In this document: in pieces, positions 1 through 10,778 of the stretch | How positions within the stretch are numbered: position 1 is the stretch's first letter | Layout of the letters: every line of letters starts with the position of its first letter | Source: Liquidambar formosana | Lineage: Eukaryota; Streptophyta; Magnoliopsida; Saxifragales; Altingiaceae | DNA: 64,000 bases | Direction: 5' to 3' | Assembly (NCBI GenBank): GCA_039720395.1 | Contig: CM077820.1 | Span: 54,876,196 to 54,940,195 of the forward strand | Notes under the pieces: model-generated | Told to the model about the DNA's origin: nothing | Seen by the model: the letters and a program-made list of their open reading frames with translations, nothing else | Database searches by the model: none | Program-made: the position numbers and the translations under genes

Positions 1-639
1 CAAGAGAACTCTTCAACAGTGTTTGAAGTCAAGTTCAAGGACCAATGACTTTATGCTGAATTTTTGGGATTGTGTGAGAAATTATGATTGGCCCAGCTTA
101 TTTCATATCGTGTTAACATTATCGATTTTGCTATATTTTATATTTTGAATATTGACGGGTAGGCTTCTTTGATATCAATAATCTCTGTTTTTTATCTTTT
201 CTTTCAGTTAGATTTCAAACTTGTTCTTTATCGCTACATTTGATGAGGCCTTGGTTGAGGGTATATCAAAATTATTGCCCATGGCCCCCATCACCTTATC
301 TAATGATGTTTTGACTTGGATCCTTAACAAAAACGCACATTTGTTATTGAATGAACTTAACTGCTAGTTTGGTATTCTTGGCTCAGAATTAGTTATTCCT
401 TTGAAAGGCAAAAATGTAATTGTTATTGAACCAAATGCATATTTTTTATCGAATAAACTTAACTATTTGTTCGAGATTCTTGGCTCACACTTAGTTATTC
501 GGTTGTTCATTTGAAAGACAGGATGGGAAATCCCTTTGGAGTAAAGGGTCAGGGGAGGCATAATCTCCTCCTCTAGAAACTAGTTTTGTGGCATTTTATT
601 TCTTAATTTCTGTTTGACATACATATAACACTAGTTCTC
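1..639. other. No recognisable gene (left edge)
   Basis: AT-rich sequence with no coding region that I recognise. Two similar phrases near 350-400 and 455-500 (each with 'cttggctca' followed by 'ttagttattc') look like an old short duplication. The right end runs into the LINE remnant that starts near 640. Confidence 0.4.
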
Positions 640-1372
640 TTTGTGGTTTGGTGGAGGATTTACCAATGCTTCTCTTTTCTTCTGCCAGGTGGCTAAGATG
701 ATCTGGTACTCTTCCTGGCTGCGTGTGTTTACTCTTATTGTTTCCCAAAAAAGAAAAAATTCCGTGTCTGTTTCTTCTGCTTCTCAATCATCTTTTTCTT
801 TTAAAGGTTTGTGTAAAATTAACTTTGATGCTGCCATTTGGTAGATTGGTCGTAGCTAGGGAAGGTGTGTTGAAATTCAAATGGTTCATTTTGCTACGCA
901 TGGGCTTCCAAAATAATGCTATTGTTCCTGTGTTTGCTGAAGGAAATGCATCATTTCGTGTGATTTAAATTAATTAAAAGTTAGGCTTTTCTATGGTTGT
1001 TACTGAAGAATATGCATCTCTTGCTGCATCATTGCCTTAAGCTGGAATTTCGATTTTTAGTGATTGATAATCTCAATCAGCTTGAATTTGAATGTCAAAC
1101 TTCCTTCAATTCAGTTTAAGAGTGTAACCGTAGGACTTTTGAAGGGATTGAAAAGTCAATCATTGATCTCAAATCCGGATTTACTAAGGATCTTTTTTTG
1201 TGGTACCTTAGCAATACTAAAATTAGTAAACCTCTTTTGTTTATTTCTTAGATTGCCTAAAGATATAAAGGGATCCTTTTTTTGTGTCTTAGAGCTTTGC
1301 TCTTGTATATCTCTCATGTACTTGGGCCTTGCCCTTTGTTATTAATACATACTTTATTTCATCAGAAAAAAA
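640..1372 (+). mobile_element. Degenerate LINE 3' end (RNase H remnant plus tail)
   Basis: Around 805-845 one frame reads CKINFDAAIW, the usual opening of the RNase H-like domain of plant L1-type LINE ORF2 (K-[IV]-N-x-D-x-A). Further pieces of that domain follow in shifted frames to about 1180. The end is an AT-rich tail with 'catgtacttgggcc', an ATTAATACATA stretch, then CATCAG and a short A-run at 1365-1372. This tail closely resembles the minus-strand LINE tail at 15966-16060, so both belong to one LINE lineage. Several frameshifts and stops show it is dead. The 5' boundary is uncertain. Confidence 0.6.
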
Positions 1373-1843
1373 AGAGTGTAAGTTAAATTTCTCGATTTTC
1401 AAACTGAGTTGCTTCAGGCTAATGGACCTTCTCCTTCGATCATTTTGGGTATGTTCCTATCTCTTCTCTTTCAAATTCTATTCTGTTAGAGATGTGGAAG
1501 CCTTTTCTTTTTCTTTTTTTTTCCTTTCCTCCTCTTGTTGAATAACTTGCCTGCTTAGTAAAAATGTTGTTTATGCAGAAATGCATGCTAGCGTATTCAA
1601 TGTTCCCACATGCTTATTTTATGTATTTTGTTAGTGTTTGCTAATTTTCTTTTGGAGGTTCTTTTGAACAGAAATATTGTTTATGCTTAATTGGGTTGCC
1701 CCCATTAGTTTATTGATTTGTACCTCATGACTCCCCCATCTGTGGTTCTTGAATATAGCTCACTGATTTTCACCACAAACATGATGAAATGTTTACATGC
1801 TTCCAATTTAATGATTTGAGATTGTTACCATGATTTGTTGAGG
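1373..1843. other. Non-coding sequence left of the hAT-like element
   Basis: AT-rich sequence with pyrimidine tracts and no gene. Its last ~40 bases (from 'gatttgagattgtt') resemble 6870-6895 and form the left part of the diverged segmental duplication described at 2419-3880. Confidence 0.4.
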
Positions 1844-2418
1844 CATAGTTATTAAACCTAGACCGGACTGGCCAGTTCAACCAGTGAACTGGACCTATGA
1901 CCGGTTTGGTTATATTACAGGATCGGAATTGCAATTGACCCAGATTAAACCAGCTTAGACCGCTTGAACCAGAGGGTTTTCATACAGATTTGGTGCAAAC
2001 CGGTTCAGTTGGACCGGCTCTATTAGACCGAGTGTAGTGTAAATGTTTGTTTGATAAAAATCCAAAAAAGCTACCGCTGGGAGTAAAAACCTGGACATTA
2101 TACATGCTTAAAGCACTTAAAGAGGTCCCAACCAATAAACCGCATGTTACTGTTGTTAAAAGTTGTGCAACATATATTATTTAAGCATTTAAGGTCTAAA
2201 TGTACTTATTCAAGTCAAAGTCAAATGTAATTCAAATATAATAGTTAGTAAAAATTAACATATATAATTTTTTTTTTCATTTTATTCAGAACATTTTCAT
2301 TTTTATAATTTCTTCTAATTGTTTAATTATATGACCGGTTCGACCGATGACCCGACAGTTGAACCAATGACCCAATCTCTAGACCGGGTCAGTGTCCGGT
2401 CTGGGTTTAATAACTATG
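1844..2418. mobile_element. Non-autonomous hAT-like DNA transposon, 575 bp
   Basis: The ends are 25 bp inverted repeats with one mismatch: CATAGTTATTAAACC at the left and its complement at 2394-2418. The element is flanked by a perfect 8 bp target-site duplication, TGTTGAGG, at 1836-1843 and 2419-2426, the size typical of hAT transposons. The interior is rich in CCGG/AACCGG words and has no transposase. The diverged paralogous segment near 6890 lacks the insertion, which independently supports these borders. The hAT assignment rests on the duplication length. The first five bases match the hAT terminal consensus only partly. Confidence 0.85.
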
Positions 2419-3880
2419 TGTTGAGGTGTTTGTGTGTTTAATTGATTATTTTTTGCCTTTCTTGTGATGTGAATATGCTTTGTTAAGGCTTTTTCATGTT
2501 TTGATTTCAGTATATCGTCTTTCGTTGGCTAACCCTGCTCTGTCAAACTGTTTTCACACTTCTGTTGAACTATTTTCTGTGTCTTGTGACTTGCAAACTA
2601 TGCCTGCTTTTTTATGGTGTTTTCCTTTGTTGCACGAACATGAACACAGGCACAGGGTCTTCATGTTGCTTCTTTCATTGTATTGTTTGTTAAATTGAAC
2701 AACTTCATAGCTCCTAAGGATTTTAAACTAACAATACGATTACAAGCCTCTAAAACATCATATCTGAAGTGCTCATAATAATCAATTGGTTATTATTGAA
2801 TTGTCTCTGTTTAGGTTGCCTCTATTTGAGGGATAAATTGTTAACCATATTCTCAGTTGACATAGATCTCGTGATGGGGTGTGAGATGTGTGTCCACCGA
2901 GTGAGTGTCAGAGAAGTATATGTGCTTCATGGGTGTTTTTATGTTTGTAATACATCTTTATGCTTCTTCTGACCTGAAACCTGCTTAGCCAAGCTCCCTC
3001 GTCTTTGAAGAACCTAAAGCAAAGCACTTGTCTCATAAGGATGTTTTCACGTTTCAGATTAAGTAGATTGTGCTTGTTACATGCTCTATACATATTCATG
3101 AACAATCTTCATTTATGATTCTTGAGTTTTCTGCCCCATGACAGCCATCAACCCATCAGTTTGAGTAATTTCTTGAATTTAATACTTGGTCTTTGGTTCA
3201 ATTATCAATACTCATACTCTGCAGGGATGATTACATACATTTTAACTTAAACTTTCAAGTTCATTTATGCTACCATTACTCATTTCCTGCCTCATACATG
3301 CTTTGGCACTTGTTAAGCAGAATGGATATTACTTTATCCCTTGTTTAATCCAAAATCTAATGTGCCCATTAACCTTAGTTGATTTAGAAATTAAGCCCCA
3401 ACTGACAAGTAGTGACTGGCCTAACCTGGTAGCCCTTTACTGAATGTGATATCTGAACCTCTCCTTTGTGGCACGTGACCTATTTGGGGTTTGGGGGCAA
3501 TCTTGCCATTCCTCTTTTTCTCTTTGGGAATGGATTGTTTCATTTTTCTTTATTCCCGCTTCCACTCTTTCACCCTTCGCTAATGGAGCTCCGCAATTGC
3601 CTTGCTTTCCTGCAAAACTATGCCTGACCTGTTAATATTCAGGTCATAGGTGTTGATTTACATATTGGATGACTAATTACCTCTTGACTCACATTTGTCT
3701 TACTGATTTTGCAGGTTAATGTAGACTATTTTTGTTATATTATCATGTGAGTACTATCAGATGCTTACCATTGACATCAAAGGATGTTTGACTGCAGATG
3801 GAGCTATTTTAAAAGGTTGTGCTGAAGATAGACGAATTTTGTGCTCTAGAGTCAGGATGATTGGTTAGCAATTATTTGGA
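2419..3880 (+). repeat. Diverged segmental duplication, copy 1 (paired with 6860-7300)
   Basis: Blocks at 2424-2640, 3595-3720 and 3755-3800 match, in the same order, blocks at 6900-7080, 7090-7210 and 7225-7270. Shared words include 'ggtgtttgtgtgtt', 'tttttgcctttctt', 'gcaaaactatgcctgacc' and 'gactgc(a/t)gatgg'. Copy 1 carries an extra ~950 bp between the first two blocks. No coding potential is recognised, but the blocks could be old untranslated exons because pyrimidine-AG acceptor-like sites recur. The right-hand copy lies inside a decayed F-box locus. Confidence 0.6.
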
Positions 3881-3906
3881 AGGGGGAAGAAAAATATGTA
3901 TAATGC

Positions 3907-4065
3907 CTACTGATAATATGTGACCAAGATAGTGATTGTAATTATACTTTTATTGATGATAGTCAATTATCGACTTATTGTATTGACTACTAATAATATG
4001 TGACCTGAGATAGTGATTGTAATTATACTTTTATTGATGATAGTTGATTATCGACTTATTGTATG
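3907..4065 (+). repeat. Tandem duplication, 80 bp unit x2
   Basis: The unit starting CTACTGATAATATGTGACC at 3907 is repeated from 3987 with a period of 80 bp and only a few substitutions (CTACTAATAATATGTGACC). Both copies contain the same TGATTGTAATTATAC core. Non-coding. Confidence 0.85.
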
Positions 4066-4148
4066 CCATTTTCGTGTTTTTATGTAATGGTTGCTTATAA
4101 TAAGATGGTATCATATATATTGGTGATGTTGTTGTATGATTTTCTATT

Positions 4149-5635
4149 GGGATTTTTGGCCATAGTCCCCTAGAATAAGAGTTCTTTTACAATAGACCCA
4201 CAAATAAAAACACTTTTGTGATAACCCCTTTTCACCCCATAGTGACAAAAATACATTTTTTTACACTCCAACCTCACTTTCTTTCTCCCACGTTTCCTCT
4301 CACCCAACGTTATCACTAGTTCTCTCTCTTCCACATTTTTTCTCTATCCCAAGGTTATCACTGGCAACAGTTCCATCGGCGACCAAACTTCGACCACTTT
4401 CCAACAACTATTCAACCTTTGACGACCCTACCTCAACCTTCTTCATCTCCAGCGACTGAACCTTGCTGAGATTCAAGCCTCTCCTACGTCTTTAAGCACT
4501 CTCTCACACGTTGCTGCTACTGTTATATCTCCTTCTTCTTCATGGATCCTCACCATGGCTGTTGCTACATATACCTTCCTTCCTTCTTTTTCTTTGAAAC
4601 TTGTTTTGATTTGGATCAAATGAAAAATAGTATAATATAAAATATTATTTACTAGAATTGCAAAATTTACATAGAAAAGATACATATTTTACTATTTTAT
4701 GCTATTAAAATTTTATATAGAAAACACTAACAGTTTAACATTTTTCCTACTATTAAAATTTCTATAGCAAATAGTAACAGTTTACTATTTTGGCTATAAA
4801 AAATAACATTTATCGTGCTACTAAAATTTCTACAACAAATAGTAGTAGTTTATTATTTTGGCTATAAAAAACAGCATTTCTCGTGCTACTAAAATTTTTA
4901 CAACAAATAGTAACAGTTTACTATTTTGGCTATTAAAAATAACATTTCTTATGCTACTAAAAATTCTACATCAAATAGTAACAATTTACTATTTATTGTT
5001 ATAAAAAAAAGTTCTTACGGTTACATGAACACAAACACATGTAGCAACTGCCCAAAAAATTATCATCACAACAAAAACACATTTAGTAGGGAAAAGGAAA
5101 ACCTAAAACCTTAAAAACAAAAGAAAGTGAGAAGATAGCATGGTTGACCTTCAGCCAAATCTGGTGGGACAAAGGAAAAAAAATGAAAAGAAGAAGAAGA
5201 AATAAAAGACAACCATAGCTAGCTTGTAACAGATCTAGTTTTCAGATCTAGTGTGGGAGGGAGGAGAGAAAGAGAAGAGAACAATAGGTGGTGGAAGTAG
5301 AGATGGTGGCCCTTCGGAGAAGAAGCGACACTTGGCCATCGTCGGAGAGATATTGCTAGTGGGAACCATAGAAGAGTGGTAGCCATCGTCGGAGAAAAGC
5401 TGTCGCTGGTGGGAATTGTTGCCAGTGGAACCATGTGAGAGAGGGAGAGAGGATTGTCGAGCGTGAGAGAATGATTTCTACCATAAATAAAGGGAGGGCT
5501 AAATTGTGAATTTCCAAAAAAAGGTTTTCCTCATGCTGAAAGAGTCTCTAAAAAATGGGGTTATAGAGTTAAAAATTCTTATGGTGAGATTATTGTTAAA
5601 AGTAGTCTCTATTAGGGGTAATTACTAATTTCCCC
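4149..5635. mobile_element. Non-autonomous Mutator-like element, 1487 bp
   Basis: A perfect 9 bp direct repeat TTTTCTATT (4140-4148 and 5636-5644) flanks a segment whose ends align as inverted repeats over about 80 bp with moderate identity: left GGGATTTTTGGCC...CCCC, right complement GGGGAAATTAGTAATTACCCC. A 9 bp target duplication and long degenerate terminal repeats are typical of Mutator-like elements. No transposase is visible. The interior holds a 68 bp minisatellite and, near both ends, CT/GA-rich stretches with TCGGCGACC or GTCGGAGA words that are themselves partly inverted. Confidence 0.75.
4745..4995 (+). repeat. 68 bp minisatellite, about four copies
   Basis: The word CAAATAGTA occurs at 4768, 4836, 4904 and 4972, exactly 68 bp apart, and the sequence between is strongly conserved (GCTACTAAAATTTCTAC, TTTACTATTTTGGCTAT). 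A truncated, more diverged copy precedes it at about 4690-4744. The array lies inside the Mutator-like element. Confidence 0.9.
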
Positions 5636-5644
5636 TTTTCTATT

Positions 5645-6430
5645 ACTCTTCTTTTGGGACAATTGTAAAAAATGAAAAAAAAAAAAAGGAAAAAAAGAAA
5701 GAAAGAAAGAAAATAGAGACAATATTTAGGAAAGGGAGAACGTAATACGGAGTAATAGTCAAGGGGACTATCTATTCAATTTTGAAATTTAATCATTTTG
5801 TGAAACTAATGTGATAGTTATCTTAGAGGATGATGTGAAAATGCATCGCTATAGTAAAAATGCATGTGAGTCATTTTTTTACCTGACCTACTTTTCCCTC
5901 AGCTTCAATCATTGTTTAGAGGATGATATGACAAATCTAAATTTGAGTCGCCCTCGAAGAGTTTATTTGTTTAGTTTTAGAATTCAACCGTTTTGTGAGA
6001 GTGATCATTCATTTTAGCTACATGTTCAGTTTCAAAATTTAACCATTTTGTGAAATTGACGAGGATTTAATTTAGGAGAGTTTTGAGCAATTGACCAAAT
6101 AAAATGTGGTTATTCTTTTTCAAAATTTTTTCTAATAATATAATCAAAAGATTCAGAAATACTTTCGTATTCGATTAATCACCTGGCCAGATGGTCAAAA
6201 TACAATTACTAATAAAATTAGTAAAGTTAGGCAAAAAATTAAGGAAAGAGAATGGAATTTTATGAATTTCTAAATTATATATATAGGTTCATAGCTACCT
6301 ACGGCAACATAAGAAAATTTGTGTGAAATTTTTCGAAAACACGTGTGATAGTTCTCGTCCATGATAAAGTGATAACCAAACCGATGGCTATGAACACCAA
6401 GCGTGAAGCGTCCGCCGTCTCACTCACGTT
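5645..6430. other. AT-rich intergenic sequence, no gene
   Basis: An A/G-rich run (5668-5712) is followed by loosely repeated phrases such as 'ttagaggatgat' (5824, 5918) and '(a/c)cattttgtgaaa(c/t)t' (5790, 6040). This suggests an old internal duplication. No coding potential is recognised. Confidence 0.4.
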
Positions 6431-6524
6431 GTTTGATGGATGTGGCCATCAACACCAATCCACGACGCTGTGAAAATCCTCGATCGATCTAAGAAGGCGA
6501 TCCCTCAATATGATTTGAATTCAT

Positions 6525-6593
6525 ACTGGAATCTGATTAGGGTTTTGAGGGGTAATCTTCGATGCCACATAAAGACCCTAATCAGATTCCAGT
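6525..6593. repeat. Perfect 19 bp inverted repeat within F-box pseudogene
   Basis: The arm ACTGGAATCTGATTAGGGT (6525-6543) is the exact complement of 6575-6593, leaving a 31 nt loop. Both arms derive from the F-box helix coding region of the family (the right arm in sense orientation), so RNA from this locus would fold into a hairpin matching F-box mRNA. Confidence 0.9.
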
Positions 6594-6859
6594 GTGTGCG
6601 CAAATCATCTCCACGCACCTCTAAGCTTCAGCTTTTCGTACAATTCGTCGGTAATCCTTTTGCTTTTTTGTACAATTCGTATGCTGGATATCAATTTTAC
6701 TCATTATGTCTGCACGCATGACTCATCTGCCTTTTCATTGGAACTATACGTTAATGGTAAAGTTATATTCATAATCAAATTCGATCAGTTTAGATGTTTT
6801 CTTGAAGCCATAAATTCATTTCCATGATTGTAGCTCTGGTTGGGCTCAGATGGTTAATT

Positions 6860-7300
6860 ATGGTGCACCCCAAGGATTTGAGATTGTTCCCATGCTTTTG
6901 TCCAGGTGTTTGTGTGTTCAATTCACAATTTTTGCCTTTCTTTGTGATCTGAACATGATTTATTAAGGCGTTTCAATGTTTTTCATTCCAGTCTATTGTC
7001 TCTTCCGTTAGCTGCTTCTGCTCTGTTAAGGTCTCTTCATGCTTCTAATAAACTATTTGCTGTGCCTTGTGACCCGATCATGTCTTATAGCAAGTGCCCT
7101 GCTTCTCTGCAAAACTATGCCTGACCCATTAGTATTCATATTACATGTGTTGGCGTTTTTTTGGATGAATGTATCATGACTTTTGACTTTCGCATTACTC
7201 TCCTTTAACCCCTTGTTTCAGGCTCTTCCATTTACATCAAATGGTACATGACTGACTGCTGATGGGACTCTTTTTGGTGCTGTGTATAAGAATATGGTCT
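6860..7300 (+). repeat. Diverged segmental duplication, copy 2
   Basis: This is the counterpart of 1800-1843 plus 2419-3800. It runs from GATTTGAGATTGTTCCCATG directly into GGTGTTTGTGTGTTC with no transposon between, and so acts as the empty site for the hAT-like insertion at 1844-2418. Downstream to about 7640 the sequence is non-coding and T-rich. Confidence 0.6.
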
Positions 7301-8335
7301 CACTACTTAAAGATTGGGCTGGAGATTTGCCGAGTTTTGTACTTTTGCAGTTTTGCTATAGATGTTTGATGTGGTTCCAGACGGAATTTATGATTGAGAT
7401 GTGGAAGAAAATAGGTTGTTTTTATGTATTGTCATTCAATATCAATCTGCACAGTTCAATAGTTTGGAGTTAGAAGGGGCTTCTTCTTTTTTTATATTAT
7501 TTCCAAGGTTCATGGAATGGGATATATGCATGAAACTTCATATTGACATGATTTCATTGGAGAACCTTGTGCGGCTTCTTCATCATCTTAATTCTTTGAA
7601 CAGACTAGTCAAGAATGTTGCTAGAAACCATTAGCTTCTGGGTTATCTTTGAAAACATTAATTGCAATGTTGTCTGTCTACTGTCATGTTTAAGGTCAGA
7701 CATATGTTTCAATAAAAACCCCTCTCTAGTTGAGGTTTACACACTGAGCATGGTGGATTCTATTCTGTTTTTTTTTTTTTTTTTTTTTTTAAAATAAATT
7801 TTGCTTGGAGCTGAGCATGGATTCATGGAGAAGGATTGAAGCCGTGGTTCCATGTTTTCTATGTGCTCAATCATACAGAAGCATTTGTGGCCGGTGGATC
7901 GGTCCATTGGCTTGTTGCTTGTAGATCAGTGGAGTTAGGGCGTTGTAGTTCGATCATCTTGTTTGATATCAGTGATGAGGCATTTCGAGAGATGAGGCTA
8001 CCAAATGAAAATTGGATCATTGAGGGCATGCAAGTATTCTCTTTATTTAATGAATGGTACGATCTAGTGAAATCTGGACCATTAATATACTATATGGAGT
8101 CCACCAATTCTTCTTAAACCCATCAAATAGCAACAATCTAAATTTTACTGAATTATCCATTAAACCAAAAGGATCTTATTCTTACATTTGATGGGTTGTG
8201 AGGGAGTACAGTATGATTGAATTTTGGACTAGACAATTCACTATTGTAACGTACTGCTAGGGAACAATGAGATACTACTCGTTATGGTAAGTAAATGGTT
8301 GACTTCTTATGACCGAGTCCACAATTTAAGCATCT

Positions 8336-8682
8336 TAAACTCTGAATTAAACGAGCTATGTCCAAGCAAATCAAAGCTCGGTTTGACTCGACTCGACTCA
8401 ACCGGTTTGGTTGATAACAATTAACAAGCTTGACTCGAGCTTAAATAATCAAGCTTCTAAATAGGTCAAGCTCAAACACCCCAAAACTTAGCTCCGTGCC
8501 GCTAAATTAATTTACAATTAGTTTGAGGAAAATAGACCATAAATATAGTTTAGGAGAGTTTGACGTGATAACAAATTAAGAAAAGGGAGAGATACATCTC
8601 TTTCTAAATTATAGTCAATAACGGCTGTATGAATTTTTCACAAAAATTAGGGTTTGCCTGCATGTAACCAAAACGACCGCCC
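8336..8682. other. Promoter-side spacer of the F-box gene
   Basis: Contains a patch rich in GACTCGA/CTCGAGC words (8385-8440) of the kind often seen in degraded plant repeats, then AT-rich sequence up to the TATA box. No gene is recognised. Confidence 0.4.
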
Positions 8683-8692
8683 TATATAAATA
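8683..8692 (+). promoter_or_regulatory. TATA box of the F-box gene
   Basis: CCTATATAAATATT at 8681-8694 is a near-consensus plant TATA box. A start site 25-35 nt downstream would fall at about 8712-8725. The in-frame ATG at 8712 would then be at or before the cap site, which favours the ATG at 8769 as the start codon. Confidence 0.6.
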
Positions 8693-8768
8693 TTGGCATT
8701 AGAATGGTTCATTGAAGTTAAAAGCCATTGCCGATCTGAGAAAGACGATCCTTCCAAGGCACGTAACG

Positions 8769-10000
8769 ATGCCATCGAATGATCTTCCAGGCGACGTCGT
8801 GATCGATATCCTTTTGAGATTACCCGTCAAAACCCTAATCAGATTGAGGTGCGCATGCAAATCATGGTACGCCACGATCACCCACCCTTCTTTCGTCTCC
8901 ACGCACCTCAATCGCGCCTCTTCTTGTCACGCTGATAATTTTCTCGAAGGATTCTGGTACAAGTCTAATTATGAAGAAAATATTGGAGTTTATGGAGCTT
9001 GGATTCTGACCAGAGATATGTCGATCATGTGACGGTAAAGGTCCCAATTGAAGGCCATTTCAAGGATTTGGTATCATATGGTACAATGAATGGAATCACA
9101 TGCCTCACTTGGCAAGAAAGCGTATATTTGTGGAATCCCTCCATTCGAAAACTCAAGACCCTTCCATGTTCCTCCATGGCTCCTCAATATTCCAAGTACC
9201 AAGGCCATGTCCATCTTGCATTTGGTTTTCACCATCAGACCAATGATTACAAGGTCGTGAGGATTAGATATTCAAGAGATGTCAAAAGCATTCTGGAACC
9301 ACCCCCTCAAGTTGAGGTGTACAAGCTAAGCACAGATTCATGGAGAAGGATTGAAGCCGTTGTTCCACCTTTTCTATATTTAACGTCTTTGCGTTCATCG
9401 ACGGAAACATTTGTCAATGGATCTGCCCATTGGCTTGCATCTCGATCGGCGACACTTTTTGGGAATTTTGATAGGTTGGTGTCATTTGATATTGGTGATG
9501 AGCTGTTTCGAGAGATGAAGCTACCTGATTATCACATTGACCGTCTTGAATGGAATTCAAAATTGCAACTTGGCGTTTTAAAGGAGTCGCTTTCCCTGTG
9601 CGTTAGCTGTTGCAGGAGTGGGTGCTGTCACATTTGGGTTATGAGGGAGTACGGGGTGGTTGAATCTTGGACTAAACTATTCACCATTGCAGTACCAGAG
9701 GGAATAGTTGAGAGGTCCTTAGGCTTTACCAAGAGCAATGAACTAGTACTAGAGATGGGACATAAATTTAAATTTGTGCTGTTTCCGCTGTCTTCTTATG
9801 ACCCCGAGAGTCTACAATTTAAGGATCTTCCATTCCAGATGTATAAATATAAGATGGTTTCTTTCGTGGAGACGCTAGTGTTACTTGGAAGCTCGGATGC
9901 ACTATTGGGGCAGGAAAATTTATTTGATGGAGTTGGTACTGGAGATTCGCCTAGGAAAGAGGAAGTCAAGAGGAGTCATGTTAAACGAAGAAAAGCATGA
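8769..10000 (+). CDS. F-box protein with F-box-associated (FBA) domain; one-base frameshift
   Basis: Probable substrate receptor of an SCF (Skp1-Cullin-F-box) ubiquitin ligase. The N-terminus MPSNDLPGDVVIDILLRLPV continues into KTLIRLRCACKSWYATITHP, a clear F-box of about 45 residues. After the frame change follow the FBA landmarks: LWNPSIRKLKTLP, LAFGFHHQTNDYKVVRI, VEVYKLSTDSWRRIE, FVNGSAHWLAS, LVSFDIGDELFREMKLP, HIWVMREYGVVESWTKLFTI and NELVLEM. Length (~410 residues) and order fit the CPR1/At3g06240-like F-box family. It is intronless. The frame moves by minus one at about 8990-9000 (one base missing next to GGAGCTTGG), so read literally the protein stops at 9032 just after the F-box. This is either a recent pseudogene or an assembly error. 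The start at 8769 is chosen from the TATA position; 8712 is an in-frame alternative. Confidence 0.8.
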
Positions 10001-10636
10001 CCTGATCATATACCTCTCTGTGCTTCTTATGACCTCATTATTTGATGTTCAAGTTTTCATGCTTCTTATGACTTAATTATGGTTTGTAAAAGATGTTTTC
10101 ATTTTTCCAGTAATGTTTATGCATATATCATTCCTATGGAATTTTTTTTTTTTTTTTTTGCCATAAAATCTTTATTTGTATAATTTCTTCAATTTAATAG
10201 TTGTTCTTCGATTGTTCAGCTCCTCTCCAATCTAGTCCCCTCCATTTTCCTCCAATGCATGGCCATTAAAATGCCTAAGTTAATCCAAAGGAATGTAATG
10301 TGATTTTTTTAGAGATTTTGATTTCAATTATGGAATGGTTAAAGGGAAAAAAAAAATGCCTTTTTTATAAGGAATGTTCTGATTAATTTTAATACAAAAT
10401 TTTAGCCAATTTCATTTATAGAACGGTCAAACCTTCTCTATAAGTAATGATTTTAATTATGGAATGGTCATTTGATTTTAAAAGGGGCATTTGGGTAAAA
10501 GTCCAATTTTGAAGACTTGTGCATGCTAAGGTTTTGTTGTAAGTTTAAATGAGTAAATTGATGGCTCCTTAATGCATTTTTTGTACTTGTATTTTAGAAT
10601 AGTTACCGACTTACCGGCAAAGTAGAATCACTTTCA
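10001..10636. other. 3' flank of F-box gene, no gene
   Basis: The phrase TGCTTCTTATGAC occurs twice (10019, 10058). A T-run lies at 10142-10159. The phrase AATTATGGAATGGT recurs at about 10327, 10453 and 11258, pointing to a dispersed local repeat. Nothing coding is recognised. Confidence 0.4.
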
Positions 10637-10778
10637 TTATGTTTAGATAATGAATTTTTAGGTGGAATTTGTAAAATTTTTATAAGGAAAAATTTTTTAT
10701 AAGGAATTTCCTTATAAAAATTTTACAAATTCTATCTCAAAGATAAATTCCACCTAGAAATTCATTATCCAAACATAA
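10637..10778. mobile_element. Foldback MITE, ~142 bp
   Basis: The ends are long inverted repeats: TTATGTTTAGATAATGAATT at the left pairs with the complement ending CATTATCCAAACATAA at the right. Pairing continues through AGGTGGAATTT and GTAAAATTTTTATAAGGAAA to the centre, so almost the whole element is one hairpin. I could not fix a target duplication. Confidence 0.8.

Larger units (their letters stand above)
6430..8335 (+). pseudogene. F-box/FBA pseudogene (copy A)
   Basis: Two separated pieces match the F-box gene at 8769-10000. The N-terminal piece (about 6480-6625) reads KTLIRFQCVRKSS, the second half of an F-box helix, but the first half is replaced by an inverted copy of the same segment. 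The C-terminal piece (about 7725-8335) reads DSWRRIEAVVPCF in one frame and shifts into LFDISDEAFREMRLPNENW, then decays. The counterpart of HIWVMREYGVVESW is interrupted by stops near 8195-8250. A 67 bp insertion with a long T-run splits it at 7754-7820. About 1 kb of unrelated duplicated sequence separates the two pieces. Clearly non-functional as a protein gene. Transcription is unknown. Confidence 0.75.

Noticed and set aside
4700..5000. Regularly spaced repeats, considered as a CRISPR-like array
   Set aside because: Units are contiguous 68 bp tandem copies without unique spacers, in a plant genome. A minisatellite.
5219..5434. Minus-strand Ser/Pro-rich open frame
   Set aside because: Lies within the Mutator-like element near its terminal repeat and matches no family. 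It looks like element sequence rather than a captured gene.
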